Shown here piece by piece: positions 46,274 to 55,999 of a DNA stretch of 64,000 bases. The stretch spans positions 1-64,000 of the forward strand of contig NW_003546490.1 of the NCBI RefSeq assembly GCF_000090795.2. Direction: 5' to 3'. The position numbers were made by a program, and so were the translations under genes. The notes under the pieces were generated by a model that worked only from the letters and a program-made list of their open reading frames with translations, was not told the DNA's origin and did no database searches. This DNA is from Amphimedon queenslandica (lineage: Eukaryota; Porifera; Demospongiae; Haplosclerida; Niphatidae). The first letter of the stretch is position 1; the number at the start of each line of letters is the position of its first letter.

Positions 46274-48512
46274 TTAATATAGTATGTTTCGAAGTGACTT
46301 TAAGTGCTTCAACATCCAGTCATGTAATGAAGCCATTTCAAAATTAGAAAGAGGTTTCTTCTTTAGGGCACTATAAAGCCTTGATGAATGAATCACTCTG
46401 TTTTGAGTATATGTAAAAATATTACTTTCATTTAACTCTCTAAGAATTATGTTCATGTCCTTATCTGAACTACACAATGAATGTGTTCCAAAAGTTTCTG
46501 AAATCGCTAGTTCTTTGTCAAATGTTTCTGCCAGCTTAGATAAAACACCCATGCATCTACCTACACGCTTCAAGGCACCAGGTGTCTTATTAGAACATAA
46601 ATTCTCTACAGCAACCTTACACATTCTATTTAAATGTTCAAGATGCAAATCAGCAGCAATATTCCTTCCTGTTATTCCATGGACATTAATGCACCTGCTC
46701 CACAGTAACTGTTCTCTTTGACGAGGACTAAAAAAGAAGTGGTACTGGCTAAGTAGGTTCAATCCCTCAATGGCATAATTCTTACGCTGAGCCTCTTTAA
46801 AAGCTAGTGTGAGATACCTCCAACAGCGAAGAATTCTATTACCATCCCCTTCCCGAATTGAATCTGAAAACTCCAAGTATAAAAGCCCATATGACAAAAG
46901 CTCAGTAGCATAAATAAAAACTTTATCGTCATCTTTGCCATCACTACTAGTTTGGCCTTTCTTTTTATACCCTACATCCAAATCAACAAACTCACTAACT
47001 ATATCTATGGTAACCTTATTTAAAACATCCTTTCTAACCTCACCTTCTTTTTAGCCACAAACCAGCAATAAGCAGAGAGTGAGACGGTTGATCATTGATT
47101 GTAGCCATCTTAAGTACTGCATAGCTGCAGCAATGATATGACACTCAACTACTACAGGGAAAAAATCGTCACAGGCATTATAGTCACTTTCCGAATCAGC
47201 ACTGATATTTCTCCGATCTATTAAATTCCTCAATTGTGCCTTGCTTCCTTTGTCCATGAAACTCTTAGTATCATAAAACATCTTCCAAATCACCTATAAA
47301 ACATGAGGTCACTGATATAAATGATACAACTTACTTCAAGTAAACATTTCTTGGCATGCCAGTCTTCACATACAGGCTGTATACCTTTTAGAGCATGAAT
47401 TGGTGTTGAGCCATTCTGCCGTAATTCGATTGCTGTTTCAATCCTCTTACATGTAAGTTGGTCTCCCCCAATCAACAAACAGTGCAATCGATCAGCTGAA
47501 ACCATCTTTTGTGTAACACAGTCGCTTTCCTCCCTCTGAGATACAGGAACATACTTACTAACTTCTTCAAGAATCTCTATCATATCATCTAAATTATTCT
47601 CATTTTTAAGTATTACACCCAGTGGCACCTAAAGGAAACAAAGAATGAAATTGAAATCTTAAAAACTAAATGTACATGTAAATCAATTATCGTTTCTGAC
47701 TTCTGATACATTTCTTTACTGTATTTGTGAGTAATGTGGTGTGTTACGACATCATGAAATGTTTCCGAAAAGTATTTTAATTTTGAGACCAAAACTCGAC
47801 TAACCAACACAGAAAAGTCAGAAAGTACCGTATAAGTGGTTTTTTTCGAGGGTTGCAAATTTCGCGAATTTCGCGGATTTCATCCTAATTTGCGAAAATA
47901 AAATCCGCGAAAATCAATTTAATACGGTACCCGCATGCACACGTGGTAGGATTTGCGAAATTAAAATCCGCGAATTGGAATTTTAGCAGATTTCGCGAAA
48001 TATCATTCCCTCGAAAAAACCACTTATACGGTAAGCCTTGATAATCAGACTCTGATGGTAATAATGTTTCAATTGGTAGCTCAGACACTGGAATGCTAAT
48101 ACTGGGACTGGGGCTATCTGGTACACTTGAGAGGTTAATACGGTCTCTCACAGCATATATGTGAAAAAAGTGCAATGAATCTGTACCACGGTCAATGCGT
48201 CTATATCGAGGTTTCACATTTTTATCGAGATTATCACCTATGATCCTAAAAACATTCCAATTCCCATTATTATCATCACAATTATCTTCATTCACTTCAT
48301 TATAATCAGATTCACAATCTATGTAGCAAAGAACATAAATATTGTATGGCAATACACTAACCTACCAGAAATATCACTCAAATGTGAAAAGGATGGTGCA
48401 CACGGAGTGCAAGCACTAACACTGTCATCTGACTGAATAGTAGGGCCTTCATCTAATTCAAACAATGTTGTACTGTCATTCCCTTGACTTAAATCATTAA
48501 CAGAACCAGCCT
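46274..48512 (-). mobile_element. Academ-type transposase (DUF6589), broken
   Basis: Minus-strand exons: about 48363-48512 (GSVNDLSQGNDSTTLFELDE), 48035-48320 (WNVFRIIGDNLDKNVKPRYR, SLHFFHIYAVRDRINLS), 47690-47825 (VLVSRVLVSKLKYFSETFHD), 47330-47628 (PLGVILKNENNLDDMIEILE, LLIGGDQLTCKR, EDWHAKKCLLEV), 47100-47292 (IWKMFYDTKSFMDKG, ECHIIAAAMQYL), 46274-47030 (LLSYGLLYLEFSDSI, LRCWRYLTLAFK, NLLSQYHFFFSPRQREQLLW, INVHGITGRNIAADLHLEHL). These blocks are typical of DUF6589 proteins. Frame breaks lie at CAGTACTTAAGATGG and in the AAAAAGAAGG run near 47050. A miniature element splits the second block. The transposase is dead while the helicase is not. Confidence 0.8.
47828..48031. mobile_element. CCGTATA miniature element nested in the Academ transposase
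   Basis: TA, CCGTATAAGTGGTTTTTTTC at one end; GAAAAAACCACTTATACGG, TA at the other. The interior has TTTCGCGAATTTCGCGGATT and its variants several times in both orientations. It lies between the codons for ESDYQG and for SVLVSRVL of the transposase, so it is younger than Academ. Near-perfect ends suggest a fairly young insertion. Confidence 0.9.
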
Positions 48513-48519
48513 ACAAATG

Positions 48520-50480
48520 TTATTAGCATATGAAAATGTATAGGATTTTTTGCCACCTTTAATCTTCATGTCCAGAATTTTTTGCTACTTCATATATCTA
48601 CTCTTCTGCCTTTAATTTTTGTGGACGATGCTTGCGAGATCTCAGCATTTTTGGTATGACCTTGTTGTCAGAGTTTTATTAATTTATATCTACATCTCCT
48701 TTGGACTTCTAATAAATCACAAATTGAACTTTTGACCTGGAGACTTCATTAAACAAGTTAAATTATATAATAAGATGAAAATACAGTTACACAAAGTTCC
48801 TAATGGGATGTCATTCCGTGATATTGCACTTCAGGCTACTGTCTTGAGAATTTTCTGTTGCATAAAACCTTACAGTTAAAAACAGTTTTTGCATTTGTAT
48901 TGCTTTTGGCTCAAGACATAAGGGAGTTAAACTTTAATGAAATTCTTGTGAAATGTTCAGTAACAATAATAAATTTTCAGCAATTTTTATATACAAAGTT
49001 GGTTCTTAACAATGTTATTATTGCCATGATATCTAACTATCTAGCAAAGATACCATTATGTAAGACAGCCTGAGCAAATATTGACTTATAAATAACTACT
49101 TGCCTTGCACTATTTTTTAATAAAATGGAATTTTATTGCCTTTGAACTGAGGCTCTTCTAAAGTTCCTTGACTGCCTTCATTGCCTTCATAAAAACCAAT
49201 ACTTATATGTCATTTTATTTGTACTATGAGGTTTCATAGTAAACTGAACATATTCAAACACTACTTGAAATATTCAATGGCTGTTCTTACATGTACTTTA
49301 CCTTATAGTTGAAAGATTCTTGTCTCAGCTCCATTAGTGGCAATCACATTTGTTTTTATTTCGTAGTTCCAGTCTTCAGTGGATTGAAGCATACTGAAAC
49401 AACTACATATTCCAACAAAAAAACTGCAAGTTTCTTGACCACATCAAAAGTACAGCATAATATGATGCATGCTGCAGAATCAGACTAATGATCAAAAAAA
49501 GGCATTTAAGAGTGGCAGCAAAAGTTATGCTAGTGATAAAGCAGCTTATGAATCTCTCAAAAGAAAATAGTTATATTGGAAACTTCTTTGAGCATTGGGA
49601 ACATACTTTCTCTATATTCTTTCGAAACAACATTCACTGAGAGCATCATCCCTGCTAGCATTAGCATACTGCCTGTAAACCATGTGTTGTGACACACTGG
49701 AAGGCAATAGCTTGGCCTTTCCATAATCCCTAACTCCAGATAATAAGATGGTGTCCTCTTCAGCGTAGTTCTCCAAAAATGCTACATCTTTAATGCCCTC
49801 CACAGATAAAGAATGTCATTAATGACCTCCTTTCTTGATTCAGTAACTGGCTCATTTTTAATTTGTATTTGCTGTATGTAATAGAGGGGACTCTGTTTTA
49901 CTGAGAGAAGGATAATGAATTAAGTGCTATCTATTATTGGACAACACTTTTTCAATTAAGACATATCTTTCATTGAAAGTCACAATATTTTATAGACAAT
50001 TTCAAACAATAGCCATTCATTATTATTGAGAGTACTACAACTACTTGCAACACTTATTACAAAATTTTATAATGTCAGTCAAAAAACCTTCATATTGGCA
50101 GCACTTGCATCAACTTCAGTACCCTAGTGGCCACGTTGAAGTTTGTTACTGGTAGAAAATAGTTGATAATTGATGCTATGAATTCGTTACAATTTGATTA
50201 AGTAAATTACTATAACAAATAATTTTACTAATAATTATGAAGTGATACTGGTCATGTAACGGGATAAATTTTTGGCATTCCACCCTTTAATGAAAATCGA
50301 TATATCTAGTTGCTATCGCATTCGTGCCTGTGTGAATATTTAACCAATCATATTAGTACCGGTTAAGCTTTTATATAATTATGTATATAATTATAATATA
50401 CCTCAAACCTGTCTTTGTCCTTCTCTAAAATTAAATATTGACCAATAATGTTATGAGCACCATGAAACCCCATACACCCC
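48520..50480. other. transposon-derived or intergenic DNA
   Basis: Mostly without gene signal. Minus-strand 49612-49830 reads DTILLSGVRDYGKAKLLPSS and VSQHMVYRQYANASRDDALS, then after a stop RKYVPNAQ. This resembles the N-terminal part of a multi-copy, transposon-associated protein family in cnidarians and sponges that I cannot name. The rest is A/T-rich with no landmarks. Confidence 0.4.
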
Positions 50481-50499
50481 AGCCTCCTCCTCAATGTCA

Positions 50500-52060
50500 G
50501 TATGTTGGCGTATACTCTTTATATGGTCTCTTCTTTTTTAATATATCAGCTTCTGTGAAAGGCTGTCTTTTTTCGTAGACTGGCGAACTAGTTCAGAGTT
50601 TGCCACAATCCACTGGTTTGGTAGCTGGAAACGTTTGCTCTTCCAAGGAGGTTCTTCCTTGTATTCTTATAAGTTTGCCATATGTTCTCATTGCAACTAT
50701 GTTGCCCAAGTGAGCATTCAATGCCTGTTAATTTATTCCTATTGCTGAGAAACTTATGACAATAAAGAAATACCTTGGTCTAAGAAACCTGCCTTTCTTC
50801 TGCTGTACTATTTTGTTCTAAATATGCTCAGTTGAAAAAATATTAGGAATCTTCTTTCTGACTATAGCACTTGCATCAATTGCCCTCACACACTGCTTCA
50901 AGGCTATGTCTAGATCTTCACCAACATGCATTAAAAATGTATATCTGTTCACATAATAGCATCTAGTGACTTTCATGATGCTAATTTTTTTACCACCAGT
51001 CAAAAAGATGACAACTGCTGGTCAGGTAGGCTACTTAAAGTCACAATGAGTTATACTTATTATTGGCATTTGATAGCATCCCAAGAAATGGTGTACATAG
51101 AATCATTGTTGAGTTTTATCCTTTTTCTGCTCTACATAGAGGGCAGGCCTTGGTCAATGCTACTTAGTCAGCTATTGACACATATTTTGCATCCCAAGTA
51201 CCCAAAAAATGTTTGCATAGCTCTAATGTTGGTACCCTCTGCCTTTTGCCACTCTCTTGCTTTTTTTATACGTTTGAAAAATTATGATCAAAGTAGTCAT
51301 GATGATTAATAAAACAATTATGAAATTATGTTTATCAAAGTAGTTATGTTAGCCATGAGTTAGTCGCACGCTGAAGTGGGATGATTTGCAGTTCATCATA
51401 ATTTCTCCTTCGAAGATTATCATTGCCTTCCAATTATTGCACATAAGTGAAGCAGAAGTTGCATAAGTGTTGCTCCATGGGCATTGCAAAGTTGGCAGGA
51501 CTTTTTAGTGGCCGTGGATATTGCAGCCACTAATGATGGGGCCAATTTGTTCCATTGTGTTTTCTAATTCCACAGCAGCTTGTTGTCTAAACAACTGGTC
51601 TTAGCAAGTCACTAGCTGTGACTGTGCAAACATCATTCACTAAGGAGTAGCAGTAGAAAAAATTTAAACAAAATTTATATGTAAATTTATTTTGATTTTG
51701 GAGAATGTTCTGACTTCTGGCAGTTCCTGGCAGGACCAAAGTCTACTCTGTCCATTTTCTCATGAATTGGACATCAAAAGTATAAAACTACTTACATGTA
51801 TGTAGACACTGTCAAATGCTTGCTTATTTTTTCCAACCCTGCCACTTGCTGCTCAAGCAATTTTATGATTCTCTTAGATTTCAAATCTCTCCATATTTGC
51901 AGCACCAAACTGCCTCAATTAGTACATGTATGTCTCTAATTCACATACTTGTAATATCTCCAACTGATACAGCTATAAACACTAAAAAGAATAGAAAGCC
52001 CTGGTTGCGTTACCTAGAAAAATTTCTCCTGGGCAACAAATAAATTTGCCTGCACCTTCC
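50500..52060 (-). repeat. 1.5-kb dispersed repeat, copy 1
   Basis: Collinear with 58200-59640. Shared landmarks: 'aactagt(t/c)(c/t)agagtttgccac', 'tgcatcaattgccctcaca', 'agggcaggcctt', 'gtcatgatgattaat', 'agtcgcac(g/a)ctgaagtgg', 'ttcacatacttgtaatatctccaactgatacag'. On the minus strand part reads LKQCVRAIDASAIVRKKIPN. It is probably a decayed transposon gene; identity is not known. Confidence 0.7.
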
Positions 52061-52172
52061 TCACCACTTTTTCTGGTATAGGTGGCAATGATGGACCAAA
52101 AGGCAATAAATCTTTTGAAATAACTTGCTGAGATGGAGGTTAAAGATTACAGTGACCAGCACACCTTATATC

Positions 52173-52417
52173 AATTGTGACCATAATTGACAAAAGGTAC
52201 CTTATGGCGGGTAGTGAAATGTGTCTTTATAGCCATAAAAATCCAACTTCCTGAGCTCCATTTATCATAAAATTACTCCACAGGATGCAAAAAGTTACTA
52301 TGTAACTTTTAGAAACAATGGTTGTGCAATGGAGCACTCACAGGTTGATATTTTTTATTATAATGATGAATTTTAAAATCCGCCATAAGGTACCTTTTGT
52401 CAATTATGGTCACAATT
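52173..52417. mobile_element. miniature inverted-repeat element with 38-bp perfect ends
   Basis: The left arm begins AATTGTGACCATAATTGACA and ends CTTATGGCGG; the right arm is its exact complement. The 170-bp centre is non-coding. Perfect arms suggest recent activity or gene conversion. The ends differ from the CCGTATA family, and the target duplication is not clear. Confidence 0.9.
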
Positions 52418-52429
52418 TTTATGACTTCT

Positions 52430-53500
52430 TAATACAAACAAACTGCTTGCAAGGGACAGAGAACATTTCTTGTGACAATTGTTGATTATTTTTTAATGAG
52501 ATGCACATTTTTTAACACATACTTTATTGATGGGTACGACTTGGGTTTTTACTATTGTGTAGTGCTCGTAGCAACTCAATAGTGCGTTTGCTTTTAGTCT
52601 TGCAGAAGATTTTCATTTTCAATAAAAACTCATTTACCTATTTTAGTCGGTGCACTAGCAATCATTCTCCCAAATCCTTATTTCTTCAGACATAAAATTT
52701 AAAATGTAAACAAAAGTTACCTTTCATCATTATGAGCATTACAAAAACTATACATGTACATAAACATATACATGTAATGCTGAAGAGCACATTAAAAATT
52801 ATTGAGAGTGTAGTAGGCTCTGTAATTGGGGTGAGCTTGGGTGAACCCCACTGTAGCAGGAGTCTTCTGTATGTATGTATGTACTTACGTGCATCTTCGG
52901 TCATGCCTATCTTCTGTCCACACCCATGTGTGCACTACTATCTTTTTATTTGCCAGTGGTGGCATCATTCTAATAAAATATTGTAAAAACAAAATGTGTG
53001 CATATGAAGTAGAAGAAATTCAAGGAATGACATCAACAACTTAGCTGGAAGGACAAGGATGCTCTTCTTCATGCTCAGAGGGCTAGGATGGCATCCCAGA
53101 CTCAAGATTTAACTAGAAAAGCAGCCTAGCTACCAGTAGAGTCAGCGCAATACCATGACTGACTCAAGCTCGTCCCATTAATGCATTGCATTTGACTAGT
53201 ATAAACAAAAAATTCTTTTTTGTGTGGCTTTACCCAATTTAAGGAGGATAGAGAAGGATATGTGATATTCCTAATGAAACAAAAGCCTCCTTGATCTATA
53301 GCTAAGTGTAATGTAGATAGTCACTTACAACCATTTTGTTGAGTGTATCTGATGACATACTCAACAAAATAATGCATTAGCTTCATTTGTAACTGACATC
53401 TCATTGCATTCCTAAACTGCCACAATATAATTATACTAATGTAATAAATCACTACTATCGTTTACTCCCACCATAGAGTACGTTCTTTGAATGTTAGCCA
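52430..53500. other. intergenic, no gene seen
   Basis: No gene found. A GTAT/TGTA run lies near 52871. TTTTGTTGAGT and ACTCAACAAAA occur near 53335 and 53361 as a short inverted repeat. The inverted promoter copy present in both cassettes was not found here. Confidence 0.5.
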
Positions 53501-53519
53501 TTACTTACAACATCATGTC

Positions 53520-53557
53520 TGACGTCATTAGTCAGGCTCTTCTGAATATTATAAAAG
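53520..53557 (+). promoter_or_regulatory. CRE plus TATA core promoter of the intact secreted gene
   Basis: TGACGTCA (53520-53527), the CREB/ATF palindrome, is 30 bp upstream of TATAAAAG (53550-53557), which is 45 bp upstream of the ATG. The stretch from ACGTTCTTTGAATGTT to the ATG is conserved in the pseudogene and the stub. Confidence 0.75.
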
Positions 53558-53601
53558 GAGTGAGGAGTAAACAGTAAACAATCATTACAAAGAGGATAAT
53601 A

Positions 53602-54810
53602 ATGCTCTCTCTTCTTATACTAGCTATTGCTTGTCTTCCTCAGTTTATCAGTAGTTCTAATCTTGCTCTTACATTTGATGCTGCGAACAGTACCTGTACT
53701 GCAGCCTGTACTACCTGCAGTGATACTAGTAATACTGATACCAATCAATACAACACAGATGATGCTCTATTGAATGAACTACTCAATAATACCAGGAACA
53801 ATGATCAAGATATTCAAGAGATAAAACAGAAAATGGATGGTATTATTTCTTCTCTCTCTCATATCAAGGAGACTGCTACCTCTAATGCTGGAGCTATCAA
53901 TGACATACTGCTACTAGTGGAAGACCTTATCATGTTACACAATGACTCATCTTCCTTCTCTCCTATCCCTACTTCTTGTCAAGAGATTAAGAACAGACAA
54001 CCAAACAGTCCTTCTGGTGTATACCTACTGGCAACTAACGATGGAACTAAACATACTTACTGTAATATGGAGGAGCTGTGTGGTTCAGGAGGAGGATGGA
54101 CAAGACTAGGATATCTGGATATGTCTGATGCTACAGTGAACTGTCCTTCTTGGTTTAGACTGTACCAGTCAGGAGGAGTTAGAGCTTGTGGTAGAGCAGC
54201 ATCAAGTGGACTTAGCTGTGTATCAGTTCAGCTCCCATCTAATGGTATCAGTTACTCTCAAGTGTGTGGTAGAGTAGTGGGATATCAATGGGGATCACCT
54301 GATGCAGATTATCCGGGCAGATATGAAGGTGAAGCATATGGTAGTGTTATTAATTCTAGTCACACAGATATTAATTCATTTTATGTTGATGGTGTTAGTA
54401 TCACTCGTGGGTCTCCTCGTCAACATGTCTGGACACTAATAGCTGGACTGAACGAAGCTAGTTATTATATTCATGCTAGTGATGGTCGTTTCAATTGTCC
54501 TTGTTCTCAAGGTAGTCCTCAAAACTCAACTCTTCAGTCTTTCATTTGTAATGACTACTTCTGTGAATCTGGCAATCCTTCTACTGATGGTACGTTTCAA
54601 TACATACTCTATACATCTGATCCATTGTGGGATGGTAAAGGATGTGGTAGTCTTGAAGGTAATTGTTGCACATCTCGTCCTAGTCTTCCATGGTTCAATA
54701 AGGTACTAAACACTTCCACTACTGACTACCTTGAGCTGAGGGTCTGTGGAGATGATGACACAAATAATGAAGATGTTCCTGTTAGCTATTATGAGTTTTA
54801 CGTGAAATGA
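53602..54810 (+). CDS. secreted Cys-rich fibrinogen-like protein (402 aa, single exon)
   Basis: Signal peptide MLSLLILAIACLPQFISSSN (1-20), a Thr/Ala/Cys linker, a short amphipathic coiled segment (about 58-110, DIQEIKQKMDGIISSLSHIK), then a domain of about 270 residues. It opens like a fibrinogen C domain (SCQEIKNRQPNSPSGVYLLA, YCNMEELCGSGGGWTRLGYL) but continues with its own pattern: CPSWFRLYQSGGVRACGR, YSQVCGRVVGYQWGSPDA, VDGVSITRGSPRQHVWTLIA, DPLWDGKGCGS, WFNKVL, YEFYVK. I recall similar proteins in cnidarians and lancelets; function is not established. Many paired cysteines and N-glycosylation sites indicate an extracellular, probably oligomeric recognition protein. No intron. Confidence 0.9.
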   Translation: MLSLLILAIACLPQFISSSNLALTFDAANSTCTAACTTCSDTSNTDTNQYNTDDALLNELLNNTRNNDQDIQEIKQKMDGIISSLSHIKETATSNAGAINDILLLVEDLIMLHNDSSSFSPIPTSCQEIKNRQPNSPSGVYLLATNDGTKHTYCNMEELCGSGGGWTRLGYLDMSDATVNCPSWFRLYQSGGVRACGRAASSGLSCVSVQLPSNGISYSQVCGRVVGYQWGSPDADYPGRYEGEAYGSVINSSHTDINSFYVDGVSITRGSPRQHVWTLIAGLNEASYYIHASDGRFNCPCSQGSPQNSTLQSFICNDYFCESGNPSTDGTFQYILYTSDPLWDGKGCGSLEGNCCTSRPSLPWFNKVLNTSTTDYLELRVCGDDDTNNEDVPVSYYEFYVK

Positions 54811-54820
54811 TGAGAAAACT

Positions 54821-54826
54821 AATAAA
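54821..54826 (+). terminator. poly(A) signal of the secreted gene
   Basis: AATAAA starts 11 bases after the stop codon. The pseudogene at 7.6-8.8 kb has no AATAAA at the same place, which reads GATAAGAATTAAGAGC. Confidence 0.6.
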
Positions 54827-54829
54827 CAG

Positions 54830-55680
54830 TTTATACTTTATGCATAGTTAGTACAATAGTTGATTATTTGATATCATGGTTGTTAGTAAATTGTCTTCAT
54901 GCCGACACATATTGATCTTTACCTTTTTTAGAAGTTATGTTCATTGAGTTTTTTCAAATTTATACATTATGTTTGCTGTGACAATAGCAGAATGCCTATG
55001 CTGTTAAAGCTATTAGTTAGCAGATACGATTAGGACTTGCAGCTACAACACACTATACTACACAGCAGTAGTCTCTGGCACATATCTGTTAAAATTATTT
55101 TTTTAGTGTGTGGTGAAAAGCTAAAAACTATAGGCCCTTTTAGGCGAGAAGTAGTAGCTTGTGGATATATCATTAATTGTGTAATGAAATCATTATATCT
55201 CATTATGGTATACGCCTACATGCAATAATTGGCTGTCATGTTTTATGTCAACAGCAAGTGCTGTCTGTGTCCTGAAGATCTTGGTCACTATTATTTTGAA
55301 GCTAACAACTATTCTAGAGTCAAGAAAGATGCCAAGAAAGCCCACCTAGGAAGTACAGTGCAATACTCTTGTTGTATGAGCTTTTTTCCTCTGGGCTGTG
55401 ATAGAGAATAAAAAACTGATCATCCTGGCTCTTCCAGACTTCTTAGGTCTTCAAAGTATCTTGCTATAGTAAAGAACAGTTGATATGAACCCTCTCATTG
55501 TACTGAGTTGAGCACAACAAAACTTTTTCCGCACAACAGCTCTACTTTGCACATCAGCATTGGCACTCTGCATAACTTTGACGTAAAACATGGCAGATGA
55601 AAACCCATTTGATATTATTTCTTTGTATATAAACAGTATCACAAGCTAATTCTTGCCTAAAGGGGTCTATAAGAGCCACT
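54830..55680. other. intergenic, no gene seen
   Basis: No recognisable gene. A minus-strand stretch near 55505-55590 (QSRAVVRKKF) weakly resembles the RAIDASAIVRKK motif of the dispersed repeats at 50.9 and 58.5 kb, so this may be a third, very decayed piece. Confidence 0.4.
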
Positions 55681-55960
55681 TTTATGATATAGTACAAAAT
55701 ATATTTCAAGAAATTGGCCAATTGTTAAAAATAGCCATAACTCTATGATTGCATGTCATAATCAGCTCTATCTTTCTACATAGCATAAAGACGTCAGTAT
55801 GTAACAGGAAATGTAATAAAAAATTAATTTTGGAGGGTTTTTAGCCATATTTTGGAAAAAAGCATGGGCTATAGTACATTGTATTCTTCAGAAATTGGGC
55901 ATAACTCCAGACTTTCTTGTTGGAATCAGCTCAAACTTTGTACATGGCATAGGGAAATCA
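55680..55960 (-). repeat. inverted copy of the about 180-bp repeat
   Basis: 'aatcagctc(t/a)...tttctacatagcataaagac' and 'gcatgggctatag' are the reverse complements of the marker words in the arrays at 4.9, 19.4 and 23.9 kb. About one and a half units. Confidence 0.7.
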
Positions 55961-55999
55961 GGAATCATAATGGACCCATTTCACTGCTTTTTGTTTTGC

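Noticed and set aside
54473-54709. Second frame inside the intact secreted gene
   Set aside because: Overlapping frame of a well-supported gene, hydrophobic by composition only.
53602-54810. Calling the secreted protein a true fibrinogen or ficolin
   Set aside because: Only the N-terminal part of the domain resembles a fibrinogen C domain; the rest follows a different Cys/Trp pattern, so I keep the looser name.
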